Part shown: piece after piece, positions 1-5,422 of the stretch
How the letters are laid out: every line of letters begins with the position of its first letter
Position numbering within the stretch: position 1 is the stretch's first letter
NCBI GenBank assembly: GCA_964583845.1
Contig: CAZOXG010000019.1
Span: 1-18,552, forward strand
Reading direction: 5' to 3'
Origin: JBAWVR01 sp964583845
Lineage (GTDB): Bacteria; Patescibacteriota; Minisyncoccia; Phycocordibacterales; GWA1-40-21
Length of the DNA: 18,552 nt
Position numbers and translations under genes: made by a program
The notes under the pieces: model-generated
Databases searched by the model: none
What the model was told of the DNA's origin: nothing
Seen by the model: the letters and a program-made list of their open reading frames with translations, nothing else

Positions 1-52
1 CCTACGACCAATCGCTTAACAGGCGATCGCTCTACCACTGAGCTACCACGGA
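1..52 (-). tRNA. tRNA-Asn(GUU), 3' part cut off by window edge
   Basis: Read on the minus strand from 52 down, the sequence gives a 7-nt acceptor strand (TCCGTGG), a D-arm with GCTC pairing to GAGC, and a perfect 5-bp anticodon stem (ATCGC/GCGAT) around the 7-nt loop CTGTTAA, whose anticodon GTT decodes Asn. The window ends inside the 5' side of the T-stem, so the T-loop and acceptor 3' strand are not visible. It probably shares a transcript with the broken copy upstream, since no separate promoter is evident between them. Confidence 0.93.
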
Positions 53-78
53 ATATATTTAGTTTTTTGCAAAACTTG

Positions 79-108
79 TTCTGATTACTATTTTTATAAC
101 AATCAGAA
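79..108 (-). other. Strand-specific hairpin between broken and intact tRNA-Asn
   Basis: Two 13-nt arms (79-91 and 96-108) flank a 4-nt loop. Read as minus-strand RNA the arms pair along their full length, with two adjacent G-U wobbles; read as plus-strand RNA those two positions are A-C mismatches. The structure therefore suits a minus-strand transcript and could be a processing signal before the intact tRNA. No U-tract follows, so it does not look like a terminator. Confidence 0.5.
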
Positions 109-110
109 TG

Positions 111-251
111 AGCTCAGCAATTTGTTTAACAGGCGATGTCACAAGTATTTTTCTGCTGAAAAATCTCGCGACCTCTCCTCGCACCGTCGTGCTCCGGCCT
201 TGCGATTGAGATTCCTATCTCAATCTCACTCCACCACTGAGCTACCACGGA
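111..251 (-). pseudogene. Broken tRNA-Asn copy interrupted by ~90-nt insert
   Basis: Positions 228-254 repeat the 5' end of the intact tRNA-Asn nearly exactly (acceptor strand, D-arm and D-loop, with small changes in the D-stem 3' side). Positions 126-137 repeat the 5' anticodon stem and the anticodon loop including GTT. Between the two blocks lie about 90 extra nucleotides. The 3' half of the anticodon stem (ACAAA) no longer pairs with ATCGC, and no T-arm or acceptor 3' strand is recognisable, so this cannot fold as a normal tRNA. The insert lies between the D-arm and the anticodon stem, which is not the anticodon-loop position used by bacterial group I introns. A decayed tandem duplicate hit by a small element is the simplest reading; a tRNA-derived structured RNA is the alternative. 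Confidence 0.7.
138..227 (-). other. Hairpin-rich insert inside the tRNA-Asn copy
   Basis: On the minus strand the insert holds three consecutive foldable units: a perfect 9-bp hairpin (GATTGAGAT / ATCTCAATC, loop AGGA), a nested GC-rich stem-loop (TCGC...GGCC...GCAC [GACG] GTGC...GGTC...GCGA), and a 6-bp hairpin (TTTTTC / GAAAAA). It is far richer in GC than its surroundings and has no convincing reading frame. It may be a mobile palindromic repeat or a structured RNA domain; the sequence alone does not decide. Confidence 0.5.
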
Positions 252-262
252 ATACAGGTTGT

Positions 263-290
263 ATAATAGCAAAATATTTTATAAAGGCAA
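263..290 (-). promoter_or_regulatory. Promoter for the tRNA-Asn region
   Basis: Minus-strand -35 TTGCCT (290-285), 16-bp spacer, -10 TATTAT (268-263) preceded by TGC, an extended -10. The -10 ends 11 nt before the 5' end of the tRNA-like copy, so that copy should be transcribed and lead into the intact tRNA-Asn. Confidence 0.6.
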
Positions 291-313
291 TACTCTTCCC
301 TACTTTTTTAGTT

Positions 314-343
314 TTTACAGCATTTGACATACCATGATATATA
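314..343 (+). promoter_or_regulatory. Candidate promoter of first sigma factor gene
   Basis: TTTACA (314-319), 18-bp spacer and TATATA (338-343) preceded by TGA, an extended -10. A second option is TTGACA (324-329) with 17 bp to a poorer -10, TAGAAG (347-352). Either gives a leader of roughly 40-50 nt before the ATG at 399. The promoter is divergent from the tRNA promoter next to it. Confidence 0.45.
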
Positions 344-398
344 AGGTAGAAGTATAAGGTATTCTGTTCTTAAAACCAATTTTTGGGAGACCGTCACC

Positions 399-1256
399 AT
401 GCAAGACCAACTCGATAGTCTTGAATCGTACATGTCAGCGATCAAAGGAGTTCAACATCTCACGCCAGCCGAAGAAAAAACTTTGGCTGCCGCCATGATG
501 AATGGAGATGTTACCGCCGCTCACAAAGTGATCAAAAGTCACCTCCTCTGGGTGGTCAAAATCGCCCACAAGTACAAAGGTTTTGGTTTGACGTTGCAGG
601 AACTTATTTCTGCTGGGAATGCTGGTTTACTACACGCAACCGAAATGTTTGATCCGAGCAAAGGAGCTCGCCTTTCCACCTATTCCAAATGGTGGGTCAA
701 AGAGTTTATCCAAAAAGCTTTGGAAAATGAATCGTCCACGATTCGTGTCCCGGCAGAAATGTCTGAACGCCTCAGTCAGATCGAAGCGACCAGGACCAAA
801 CTCAGGCACGAACTCGGTCGCGATCCCAACGATCAGGAAGTGGCCGATGAAATAGGCCTCAGCAAAAGAAAAATCAAAGTCGTGACCCATGTTGCGAACA
901 GAGGTTCAAACAGGGGTAAGGTTTCGATGGATGCCAAAGTAACTGGCGACGACAAAGGCGGTAGTGATACCACCTTTAACGATTTCTTTGCCGACGAAAA
1001 TGCCGAGACATCTTTTGAAAAAGTCTCCCACCTAGAAGATCTGCAAAGGATTGATCTCCTCTTCGCCAATCTTAATGATGAGGAAAAGTTTATTCTCATC
1101 CAACGATACGGATTGGATGGGAGTGAACCTAAAACTCTTAGAGAGATAGCGGAAAACGATGGTCGATCGAAACAACGCATTTCTCAAATCCAGGAAGCAG
1201 CCCTGAAAAAGCTAAAATTCTGGTATGGGGAGGAGCCTATGCAGATGACGGCTTGA
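399..1256 (+). CDS. Sigma-70 family RNA polymerase sigma factor (alternative type)
   Basis: This 285-aa protein would direct RNA polymerase to a promoter class. It has no region 1.1. Regions 1.2/2 run from about residue 1 to 118, with a core-binding GNAGLLHATEMFDPSKG-like segment at 73-89 and STYSKWWVKEFIQKAL at 93-108. Region 3 spans about 119-165 and region 4 about 215-275, with the helix-turn-helix near 247-270. Compared with E. coli sigma70, the -10 contact positions equivalent to Q437 and T440 are E and Q, and in region 4.2 the residues equivalent to E585 and R588 are Q and S, which suggests a changed promoter preference. The length is RpoH-like, but I see no basis for calling it RpoH. 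The SD is GGGAGA (385-390), 8 nt before the ATG. The stop is TGA, followed at once by a strong terminator, so the gene is monocistronic. Confidence 0.9.
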   Translation: MQDQLDSLESYMSAIKGVQHLTPAEEKTLAAAMMNGDVTAAHKVIKSHLLWVVKIAHKYKGFGLTLQELISAGNAGLLHATEMFDPSKGARLSTYSKWWVKEFIQKALENESSTIRVPAEMSERLSQIEATRTKLRHELGRDPNDQEVADEIGLSKRKIKVVTHVANRGSNRGKVSMDAKVTGDDKGGSDTTFNDFFADENAETSFEKVSHLEDLQRIDLLFANLNDEEKFILIQRYGLDGSEPKTLREIAENDGRSKQRISQIQEAALKKLKFWYGEEPMQMTA

Positions 1257-1273
1257 CGTTACTATACGAGCAG

Positions 1274-1306
1274 AGCCCGGCAACCACTGGTTGCTGGGCT
1301 TTTATA
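1274..1306 (+). terminator. Intrinsic terminator of first sigma factor gene
   Basis: A 12-bp stem (AGCCCGGCAACC / GGTTGCTGGGCT, one G-U) with a 3-nt loop, followed directly by TTTTATAAT. It lies 18 nt after the stop codon. Confidence 0.9.
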
Positions 1307-1396
1307 ATATTTAAAAAAATATTGATTTCAAAGAAACTAACTAAAAGAACTAAACTATTTTATTTTTTGTCATTTTTATATAAAGGCAAAACATAT

Positions 1397-1425
1397 TTGA
1401 CATGTGAACACAAAAAATGTAAAGC
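1397..1425 (+). promoter_or_regulatory. Weak candidate promoter of second sigma factor gene
   Basis: A perfect -35 TTGACA (1397-1402) is followed after 17 bp by TAAAGC (1420-1425), a poor -10; a better hexamer, TATAGT (1426-1431), sits at an unfavourable 23-bp spacing. A promoter is expected here because the upstream gene ends in a terminator, but the -10 is unresolved. Confidence 0.35.
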
Positions 1426-1467
1426 TATAGTCGGAACAAGCACACTAAAAAATCTAAGGAGGAAAAA

Positions 1468-2304
1468 ATGAACGACAGCCCAGACGCCCTTGATCTTTAT
1501 ATAAGAGAAATTATGCAACACCCTTTACTGACGATTGAGGAGGAAAAACAACTAGCTGCAGAAAGAGACTTGGATTTAAGCGATAATCGGGCATGCAAAA
1601 AACTAGTCAACAGCAATTTACGACTCGTCGTAAAAATTGCCTATGATTACACCGGTCTAGGTCTATCCTTACTTGATTTGATTCAACACGGCAGTATCGG
1701 CCTAATGAGAGCGGCGGAAAAATTTGATCCAACCAAAGGAACCAAATTTTCATTTTATTCTTCGTGGTGGATCAAGCAAGGAATAAAACGCGGATTAAGT
1801 AATCAATCCAGAATGATCCGACTTCCAGTTGGACAGACTGGAAAGGTTTCTAAAATCCACCATGCTCGCAAAGAGTTAGAAAAAAACCTTGGTCGCGAAC
1901 CAACCAAGGATGAGATTTCCCAAAAAACCGATTTGCCCGCTGGAGATATCTCCGGCATCCTACTGACTAGTCGTCTGACGGTGTCTATTCATGAACTTAA
2001 ACCAGCGACTGGTGGCGAGGACGGCCAAAGTTTATTGGATATCATCCCTGACAATAGCATTCCAGATCCATCTCAAGAAATATCCAGTCTCGACACTCAC
2101 AGTTTTCTTTTGAAACAGGTCGAAAAACTCGATCCAATTAAAAGAAAAATAATCGAGTTGCGTTTCGGATTATTAATGGATATGGAAAGACCCTTAACCC
2201 TACAGGAAGTAGGTAAAATAATTAATAAATGTGGGGAAAGTGTCCGCCGAATCGAGGAACAAGCCCTGAGAGAACTCCAAGTATTGCTAAGGGATTCCCT
2301 TTAG
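1468..2304 (+). CDS. Sigma-70 family RNA polymerase sigma factor (RpoD/RpoS-like)
   Basis: A 278-aa sigma factor without region 1.1. Region 1.2 covers about residues 8-33, and region 2 about 41-120 with GSIGLMRAAEKFDPTKG at 75-91 and the SFYSSWWIKQGIKRGL helix at 95-110. Region 3 is about 121-175. Region 4 is about 212-275, with a helix-turn-helix near 244-268. It is closer to primary/group 2 factors than its neighbour: the residue equivalent to sigma70 Q437 is kept, but T440 is K; in region 4.2 E585 and R588 equivalents are kept while R584 is G. A strong SD, AAGGAGG (1456-1462), lies 5 nt before the ATG. A terminator follows. The short length and two-gene arrangement argue that this is not the only housekeeping sigma factor, though that cannot be excluded from one window. 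Confidence 0.92.
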   Translation: MNDSPDALDLYIREIMQHPLLTIEEEKQLAAERDLDLSDNRACKKLVNSNLRLVVKIAYDYTGLGLSLLDLIQHGSIGLMRAAEKFDPTKGTKFSFYSSWWIKQGIKRGLSNQSRMIRLPVGQTGKVSKIHHARKELEKNLGREPTKDEISQKTDLPAGDISGILLTSRLTVSIHELKPATGGEDGQSLLDIIPDNSIPDPSQEISSLDTHSFLLKQVEKLDPIKRKIIELRFGLLMDMERPLTLQEVGKIINKCGESVRRIEEQALRELQVLLRDSL

Positions 2305-2327
2305 AAAAAATAGTACCCAGCCCAAAG

Positions 2328-2353
2328 CCGCGACTAACCGTCGCGGTGTTTTT
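2328..2353 (+). terminator. Intrinsic terminator of second sigma factor gene
   Basis: A 7-bp GC-rich stem (CCGCGAC / GTCGCGG), loop TAACC, then TGTTTTT. It lies 23 nt after the stop. Confidence 0.85.
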
Positions 2354-2464
2354 ATGGAACGGAGACTGTTAAAAGTCGGAGAAATTAGTAATTTTGTGTG
2401 ACGCTTAAATACTTAGATAAATTTTAGCACTGAACAAATTATATGTACGAGACTTCTAATGGGA

Positions 2465-2494
2465 TTGACAGGTGAACGGTCGTTCACTTATAAT
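2465..2494 (+). promoter_or_regulatory. lexA promoter
   Basis: Consensus -35 TTGACA (2465-2470), 18-bp spacer, consensus -10 TATAAT (2489-2494). The -10 ends six bases before the ATG at 2501, so transcription should begin at or next to the start codon, giving a leaderless mRNA. Confidence 0.88.
2472..2487 (+). promoter_or_regulatory. LexA-type operator (SOS box)
   Basis: GTGAACGGTCGTTCAC is an inverted repeat with 7-bp arms and a 2-bp centre. It contains GAAC-N4-GTTC, the core of the Gram-positive/Bacillus LexA box. It fills the spacer between the -35 and -10 of lexA, where repressor binding would block RNA polymerase, so autorepression is expected. I found no second copy of this pattern elsewhere in the window. 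Confidence 0.85.
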
Positions 2495-2500
2495 AGATGT

Positions 2501-3082
2501 ATGAAAAAAAGTTTTAGTCTCGAAGAGAGCCGAATAAAAATAGCGGATTTTTATAAGAAAAATAAACGCATGCCCAGCTACTCCGAAATCATGAAAATTT
2601 TCGGTTGGGAGTCAAAAAATGCCGTTTCCAAACTAGTTAAAAAATTAGTCGCTGAAAAGATTTTGGACCAAGACTCTCTTGGTCATCTCTTACCACGAAA
2701 ACTCTTTGGCGAAATACCAATCTTGGGCTTAGTCGAGGCCGGCTTCCCCACTACCGCTGAGGAGAACCATTCAGACACTATTAGTATTGATGAATATCTA
2801 ATCGAGAAAAAAGAAGCATCTTTTATTTTAGAAGTTAAAGGTGACTCAATGATTGAAGAAGGAATTATGGAAGGTGATCTAGTGATTGTAGAAAGACAGA
2901 CCGATGCCAAAGACGGTCAGATTGTTATTGCCGAAGTCGATGGTGGCTGGACGATGAAATATTTGAGAAAATGGGATGCCAAAATTTGGCTTGAACCAGC
3001 TAACAAAAAATATAAACCAATTTATCCAGAGAATGATCTGAGAATTGTAGCGGTGGTAAAAGGGGTGGTGAGGAAATACTAA
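2501..3082 (+). CDS. lexA: LexA repressor / self-cleaving S24 family protein
   Basis: LexA represses SOS genes and cleaves itself when RecA filaments form on damaged DNA. The N-terminal winged helix-turn-helix spans about residues 5-60 (RMPSYSEIMKIFGW at 23-36). The C-terminal S24 domain has the cleavage bond A80-G81 in VEAG, the catalytic Ser116 in GDSM and the catalytic Lys153 in TMKYLRK. Length is 193 aa, normal for the family. I place the start at 2501 rather than at the in-frame ATG at 2459, because 2459 lies upstream of the promoter and SOS box and would add 14 unrelated residues. There is no SD; the transcript is predicted to be leaderless. A Y-family polymerase follows, consistent with a damage-response pair. 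Confidence 0.95.
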   Translation: MKKSFSLEESRIKIADFYKKNKRMPSYSEIMKIFGWESKNAVSKLVKKLVAEKILDQDSLGHLLPRKLFGEIPILGLVEAGFPTTAEENHSDTISIDEYLIEKKEASFILEVKGDSMIEEGIMEGDLVIVERQTDAKDGQIVIAEVDGGWTMKYLRKWDAKIWLEPANKKYKPIYPENDLRIVAVVKGVVRKY

Positions 3083-3131
3083 GAGATAGTATGAGTATAA
3101 AGTATAAGGAAGATAAAAAACCGATTCAGAG

Positions 3132-3176
3132 GCCCGAAGACTACCTTAAGCGCCGCGCCTAAGGTAGTCTTCGGGC
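3132..3176. repeat. Long perfect palindrome between lexA and the Y-family polymerase gene
   Basis: A perfect 17-bp inverted repeat (3132-3148 with 3160-3176; arms begin GCCCGAAGACTACC) around an 11-nt GC-rich loop. On the plus strand it is followed by AACCCAAAAATAC, so there is no U-tract and it is not a typical terminator for lexA. On the minus strand a T-run appears only after about 13 nt. It may be a weak terminator, an mRNA-stabilising stem or a dispersed palindromic element. Confidence 0.7.
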
Positions 3177-3211
3177 AACCCAAAAATACAAAATCAAATT
3201 TTAAAATAAAT

Positions 3212-4513
3212 ATGATACTCCGCAAAGATACCTATCCCAGAGCTATCCTGCACATCGATGGTGATGCGTTTTTTGCAGCGTGTGAAGTTGCTCGTAATCC
3301 GAGTTTGCGAGGCAAACCGGTCATTGTAGGACTTGAGAGGAGCATCGCTTCCGCCATGACCTATGAAGCCAAAGCCTGTGGAGTCACTCGGGCGATGAAT
3401 CTATCTGAAATCAAACGCGTTTGCCCTCAAGCTATCCTAGTAAATTCAAATTATGAAATGTATGAACTCTACTCTAGACGAATGTACGAGATTGTTAGAC
3501 GCTACACTTCAGATGTTGAAGAGTACAGTATTGATGAATGTTTTGCAGATATCACCGGTCTACAACGTCCCCTCAAAATGACCTACGAAGAAATTGCGGG
3601 GGCCATAAAAAAAGATTTACAAAATGAATTAGGTCTGACTTTTTCAATTGGTTTATCCGTTAATAAAATTCTCGCCAAGATTGGTTCAAAACATTCCAAG
3701 CCAAATGGACTAGTTTTTATGCCTGGCAATGAGATTCATCTTTTTTTAGCTAAAACTAAAATAGAAAAAATCTGGGGTGTCGGTCCCAACACGGCAGCTG
3801 TTTTACAAAGACTGGGTGTTATTACTGCCTTGGACTTGGCTCTAAAAAGCCGTGCGTGGGTGGCCGTGAATTTTACCAAACCAGTTCAAGAAATTCACGG
3901 CGAATTACTTGGAGATTTTATTATGCCTTTAGGTGTCATCAAGGGTAAACACAACAAATCTTCTATCAGTCGAACTCAAACTTTCACTCCCCCATCTAAA
4001 GACAAAAATCGTCTTTGGTCAGAATTGTCCAAGAATATTGAAAACGCTTGTGATACTTTGAGACAACAACAGATTTTTGCTAGAAAAGTTTCCGTCTTTT
4101 TAAAGACTCAAGACTTTAAATATTTTAAAATGGACTTGTCTTTATCTTCCCCAACCTGCTTTCCCCAGGATATTTTAAGTGCGCTTAAAAAACATTTTGA
4201 CCAACTTTTTAAACCAGGAGTTCTTTACCGTGCTACCGGCATTGATCTACACGACTTATCAGAAGAAAAGACGATTACCCTTGATCTTTTCAGTAATAAT
4301 TCCAAAGACGATAAATTGGAAAAGGTTTACACTGAGATTGATAAGATTACTAACAAGTTTGGGCATCAAAGTTTAATCCTCGCTTCGAGCCTGAAAAAAA
4401 AGCAGGATGTTCAGAAATATTCAAAAGATAGTTATGCTCAAAAAAACCATGTGCCATTAAACACAACTGACTACTCTTATTTAAATCTACCCTTCTTGGG
4501 AAAGGTAAACTAA
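3212..4513 (+). CDS. Y-family translesion DNA polymerase (DinB/UmuC type)
   Basis: A 433-aa lesion-bypass polymerase. The catalytic acidic residues are D16 (HIDGDAFFAACE, 14-25) and D108-E109 (YSIDECFADITG, 105-116). F20/F21 occupy the steric-gate position that excludes ribonucleotides. The fingers motif YEAKACGVTRAM is at 51-62 and SVNKILAKIGSKHSKPNG at 149-166. The thumb helix-hairpin-helix is near 185-210 (IWGVGPNTAAVLQRLGV) and a little-finger domain follows. The last ~40 residues are polar and unrecognised; no clear beta-clamp peptide stands out. No SD precedes the ATG; TAAAAT lies 4 nt upstream but without a clear -35. It follows lexA and may be read from the lexA promoter through the intervening palindrome. 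DinB and UmuC cannot be separated with confidence by eye. Confidence 0.93.
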   Translation: MILRKDTYPRAILHIDGDAFFAACEVARNPSLRGKPVIVGLERSIASAMTYEAKACGVTRAMNLSEIKRVCPQAILVNSNYEMYELYSRRMYEIVRRYTSDVEEYSIDECFADITGLQRPLKMTYEEIAGAIKKDLQNELGLTFSIGLSVNKILAKIGSKHSKPNGLVFMPGNEIHLFLAKTKIEKIWGVGPNTAAVLQRLGVITALDLALKSRAWVAVNFTKPVQEIHGELLGDFIMPLGVIKGKHNKSSISRTQTFTPPSKDKNRLWSELSKNIENACDTLRQQQIFARKVSVFLKTQDFKYFKMDLSLSSPTCFPQDILSALKKHFDQLFKPGVLYRATGIDLHDLSEEKTITLDLFSNNSKDDKLEKVYTEIDKITNKFGHQSLILASSLKKKQDVQKYSKDSYAQKNHVPLNTTDYSYLNLPFLGKVN

Positions 4514-4536
4514 TCTTTGCCTAAAAGGTAAAACTA

Positions 4537-4564
4537 TTGCATAATTTTGACAAAATGCTAGGCT
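4537..4564 (+). promoter_or_regulatory. Extended -10 promoter of the 114-aa unknown gene
   Basis: TTGCAT (4537-4542), 16-bp spacer, TAGGCT (4559-4564) preceded by TGC. The same layout with similar flanks (TATTGCA...ATGCTAG, 27 nt end to end) recurs at 15217-15243. The leader from about 4571 contains AGGAGG (4577-4582) in a possible hairpin with AAACCCTCT (4597-4605); the ATG used is farther on, at 4624. Confidence 0.55.
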
Positions 4565-4623
4565 ATGGATGGATATGAGGAGGTTTCAAATTTTAAACCC
4601 TCTTGCAACTCTGGAGACAAACA

Positions 4624-4968
4624 ATGACAGAAACAACCCGTGCCATCGCCGCCGAAGAAACAAGCACTCACTTCTGTGCCAAGGAGATCAAAAAAATCGT
4701 CGCCGCTTCCCTCGCAGGTCTACCCTCAACCTTTTGTACGGATCAAATCGTTTCGGCTCTCAAAATGAAAATCTGTCGCAAAAGTCGGGACTCAGTAAAC
4801 TCTGCCCTTGAAAGTTTGTTTAACCAAGGCATAAAACGTATGAGTGGTCATGACTTCAACTTCAACTGGAAGATAATGAAAGTCAAACCATCTACCGGTA
4901 AAAGAATTCATCCCAAAACACCCGGTGTAGTCTGGCAGCAAAAAAATTTTAAGAGCATTCGTTGCTAA
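4624..4968 (+). CDS. Unknown 114-aa protein
   Basis: I do not recognise this family. The protein is basic, with an alpha-helical look in residues 20-75 (KEIKKIVAASLAG, DQIVSALKMKI, SVNSALESLFNQ), which could be a small winged-helix or helix-bundle DNA-binding domain; that is only a guess. It has three cysteines in the first 60 residues (near 19, 45 and 58) and a final Cys, without an obvious metal-site spacing. The start at 4624 is chosen over the in-frame ATG at 4603 because GGAG (4612-4615) lies 8 nt upstream. It has its own promoter and terminator. The first part is GC-richer than the flanking polymerase and lipid kinase genes. Confidence 0.75.
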   Translation: MTETTRAIAAEETSTHFCAKEIKKIVAASLAGLPSTFCTDQIVSALKMKICRKSRDSVNSALESLFNQGIKRMSGHDFNFNWKIMKVKPSTGKRIHPKTPGVVWQQKNFKSIRC

Positions 4969-4983
4969 CGCGACCACGTCAAC

Positions 4984-5021
4984 ATACCTCTGCCACCTGT
5001 AAGTGGTGGGAGGTATTTTTT
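4984..5021 (+). terminator. Intrinsic terminator of the 114-aa unknown gene
   Basis: About 13 bp of stem (ATACCTCT..GCCAC / GTGGT..GGAGGTAT, one bulged G), 6-nt loop, then a run of six T. Confidence 0.88.
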
Positions 5022-5031
5022 ATATTATTAT

Positions 5032-5059
5032 TTGTAATCTTGAATATAAATAGTAGAAT
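5032..5059 (+). promoter_or_regulatory. Leaderless-type promoter of dgkA
   Basis: TTGTAA (5032-5037), 16-bp spacer, TAGAAT (5054-5059). The -10 ends six bases before the ATG at 5066, as for lexA. No SD is present between them. Confidence 0.55.
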
Positions 5060-5065
5060 TATCAT

Positions 5066-5422
5066 ATGAATTTAATAAAAACTTGGAAATCGTTTACATA
5101 CGCACTCAAAGGTCTAAAAACTGTTTGGACCGAAGAACGTAATTTCAAAATTGAAACTTTGGCCGTTATTTTTGTCACCTTTTGTATCTTCTATTTTAAT
5201 TTTAATTACATAGAGAGTGCTATATGCGTCTTGGCGATGGTGTTAGTTATTAGTGCGGAAATTGTTAATACTACGATTGAAGATCTATGCGATAAAGTGG
5301 AGCCTGCAATAGACCCTCTCATTGGTAAAATCAAAGATATGATGGCAGCCTATGTTTTGGTCTGTGTAACTGGAGCCTTAGTGTTGGGAATTGTTGTTTT
5401 CATAAATCACTTTATTAAATAA
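5066..5422 (+). CDS. dgkA: DgkA-family membrane lipid kinase (diacylglycerol/undecaprenol kinase)
   Basis: A 118-aa integral membrane kinase of the DgkA family, which phosphorylates diacylglycerol or, in many Gram-positives, undecaprenol. The family signature is visible: EERNFKIET at residues 23-31, and SAEIVNTTIEDLCDKVEP near 65-82, followed by KIKDMMAAYVLV near 88-99, where the E-x-x-NT and K-D-x-x-A residues form the active site. Three hydrophobic segments lie at about 32-48, 50-66 and 95-115. No SD; the promoter predicts a leaderless message. The stop overlaps the start of the next gene (TAATG), so the two are translationally coupled. Substrate cannot be decided from sequence alone. Confidence 0.9.
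   Translation: MNLIKTWKSFTYALKGLKTVWTEERNFKIETLAVIFVTFCIFYFNFNYIESAICVLAMVLVISAEIVNTTIEDLCDKVEPAIDPLIGKIKDMMAAYVLVCVTGALVLGIVVFINHFIK

Noticed and set aside
111..251. Group I intron in tRNA-Asn
   Set aside because: The insert is only about 90 nt, lies before the anticodon stem rather than in the loop, and no 3' tRNA half follows.
122..337. 71-codon open frame over the tRNA-like region
   Set aside because: It covers tRNA-derived sequence, a hairpin-rich insert and two divergent promoters; no SD and no protein-like pattern.
324..358. TTGACA followed by TATAAG at 23-bp spacing, also seen before the second sigma gene (1397-1431)
   Set aside because: A 23-bp spacer is outside the working range of sigma-70 promoters; two cases are too few to propose a new promoter type.
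2459..2500. Upstream ATG extending lexA by 14 residues
   Set aside because: It lies upstream of the promoter and SOS box, and the added residues do not resemble a LexA N-terminus.
3132..3176. Ordinary intrinsic terminator of lexA
   Set aside because: No U-tract follows on the plus strand; kept as an unexplained palindrome instead.
4569..4811. 80-codon frame overlapping the 114-aa gene in another phase
   Set aside because: The product is an arginine/asparagine-rich shadow of the real frame; the AGGAGG near 4577 lies inside it rather than before its ATG.
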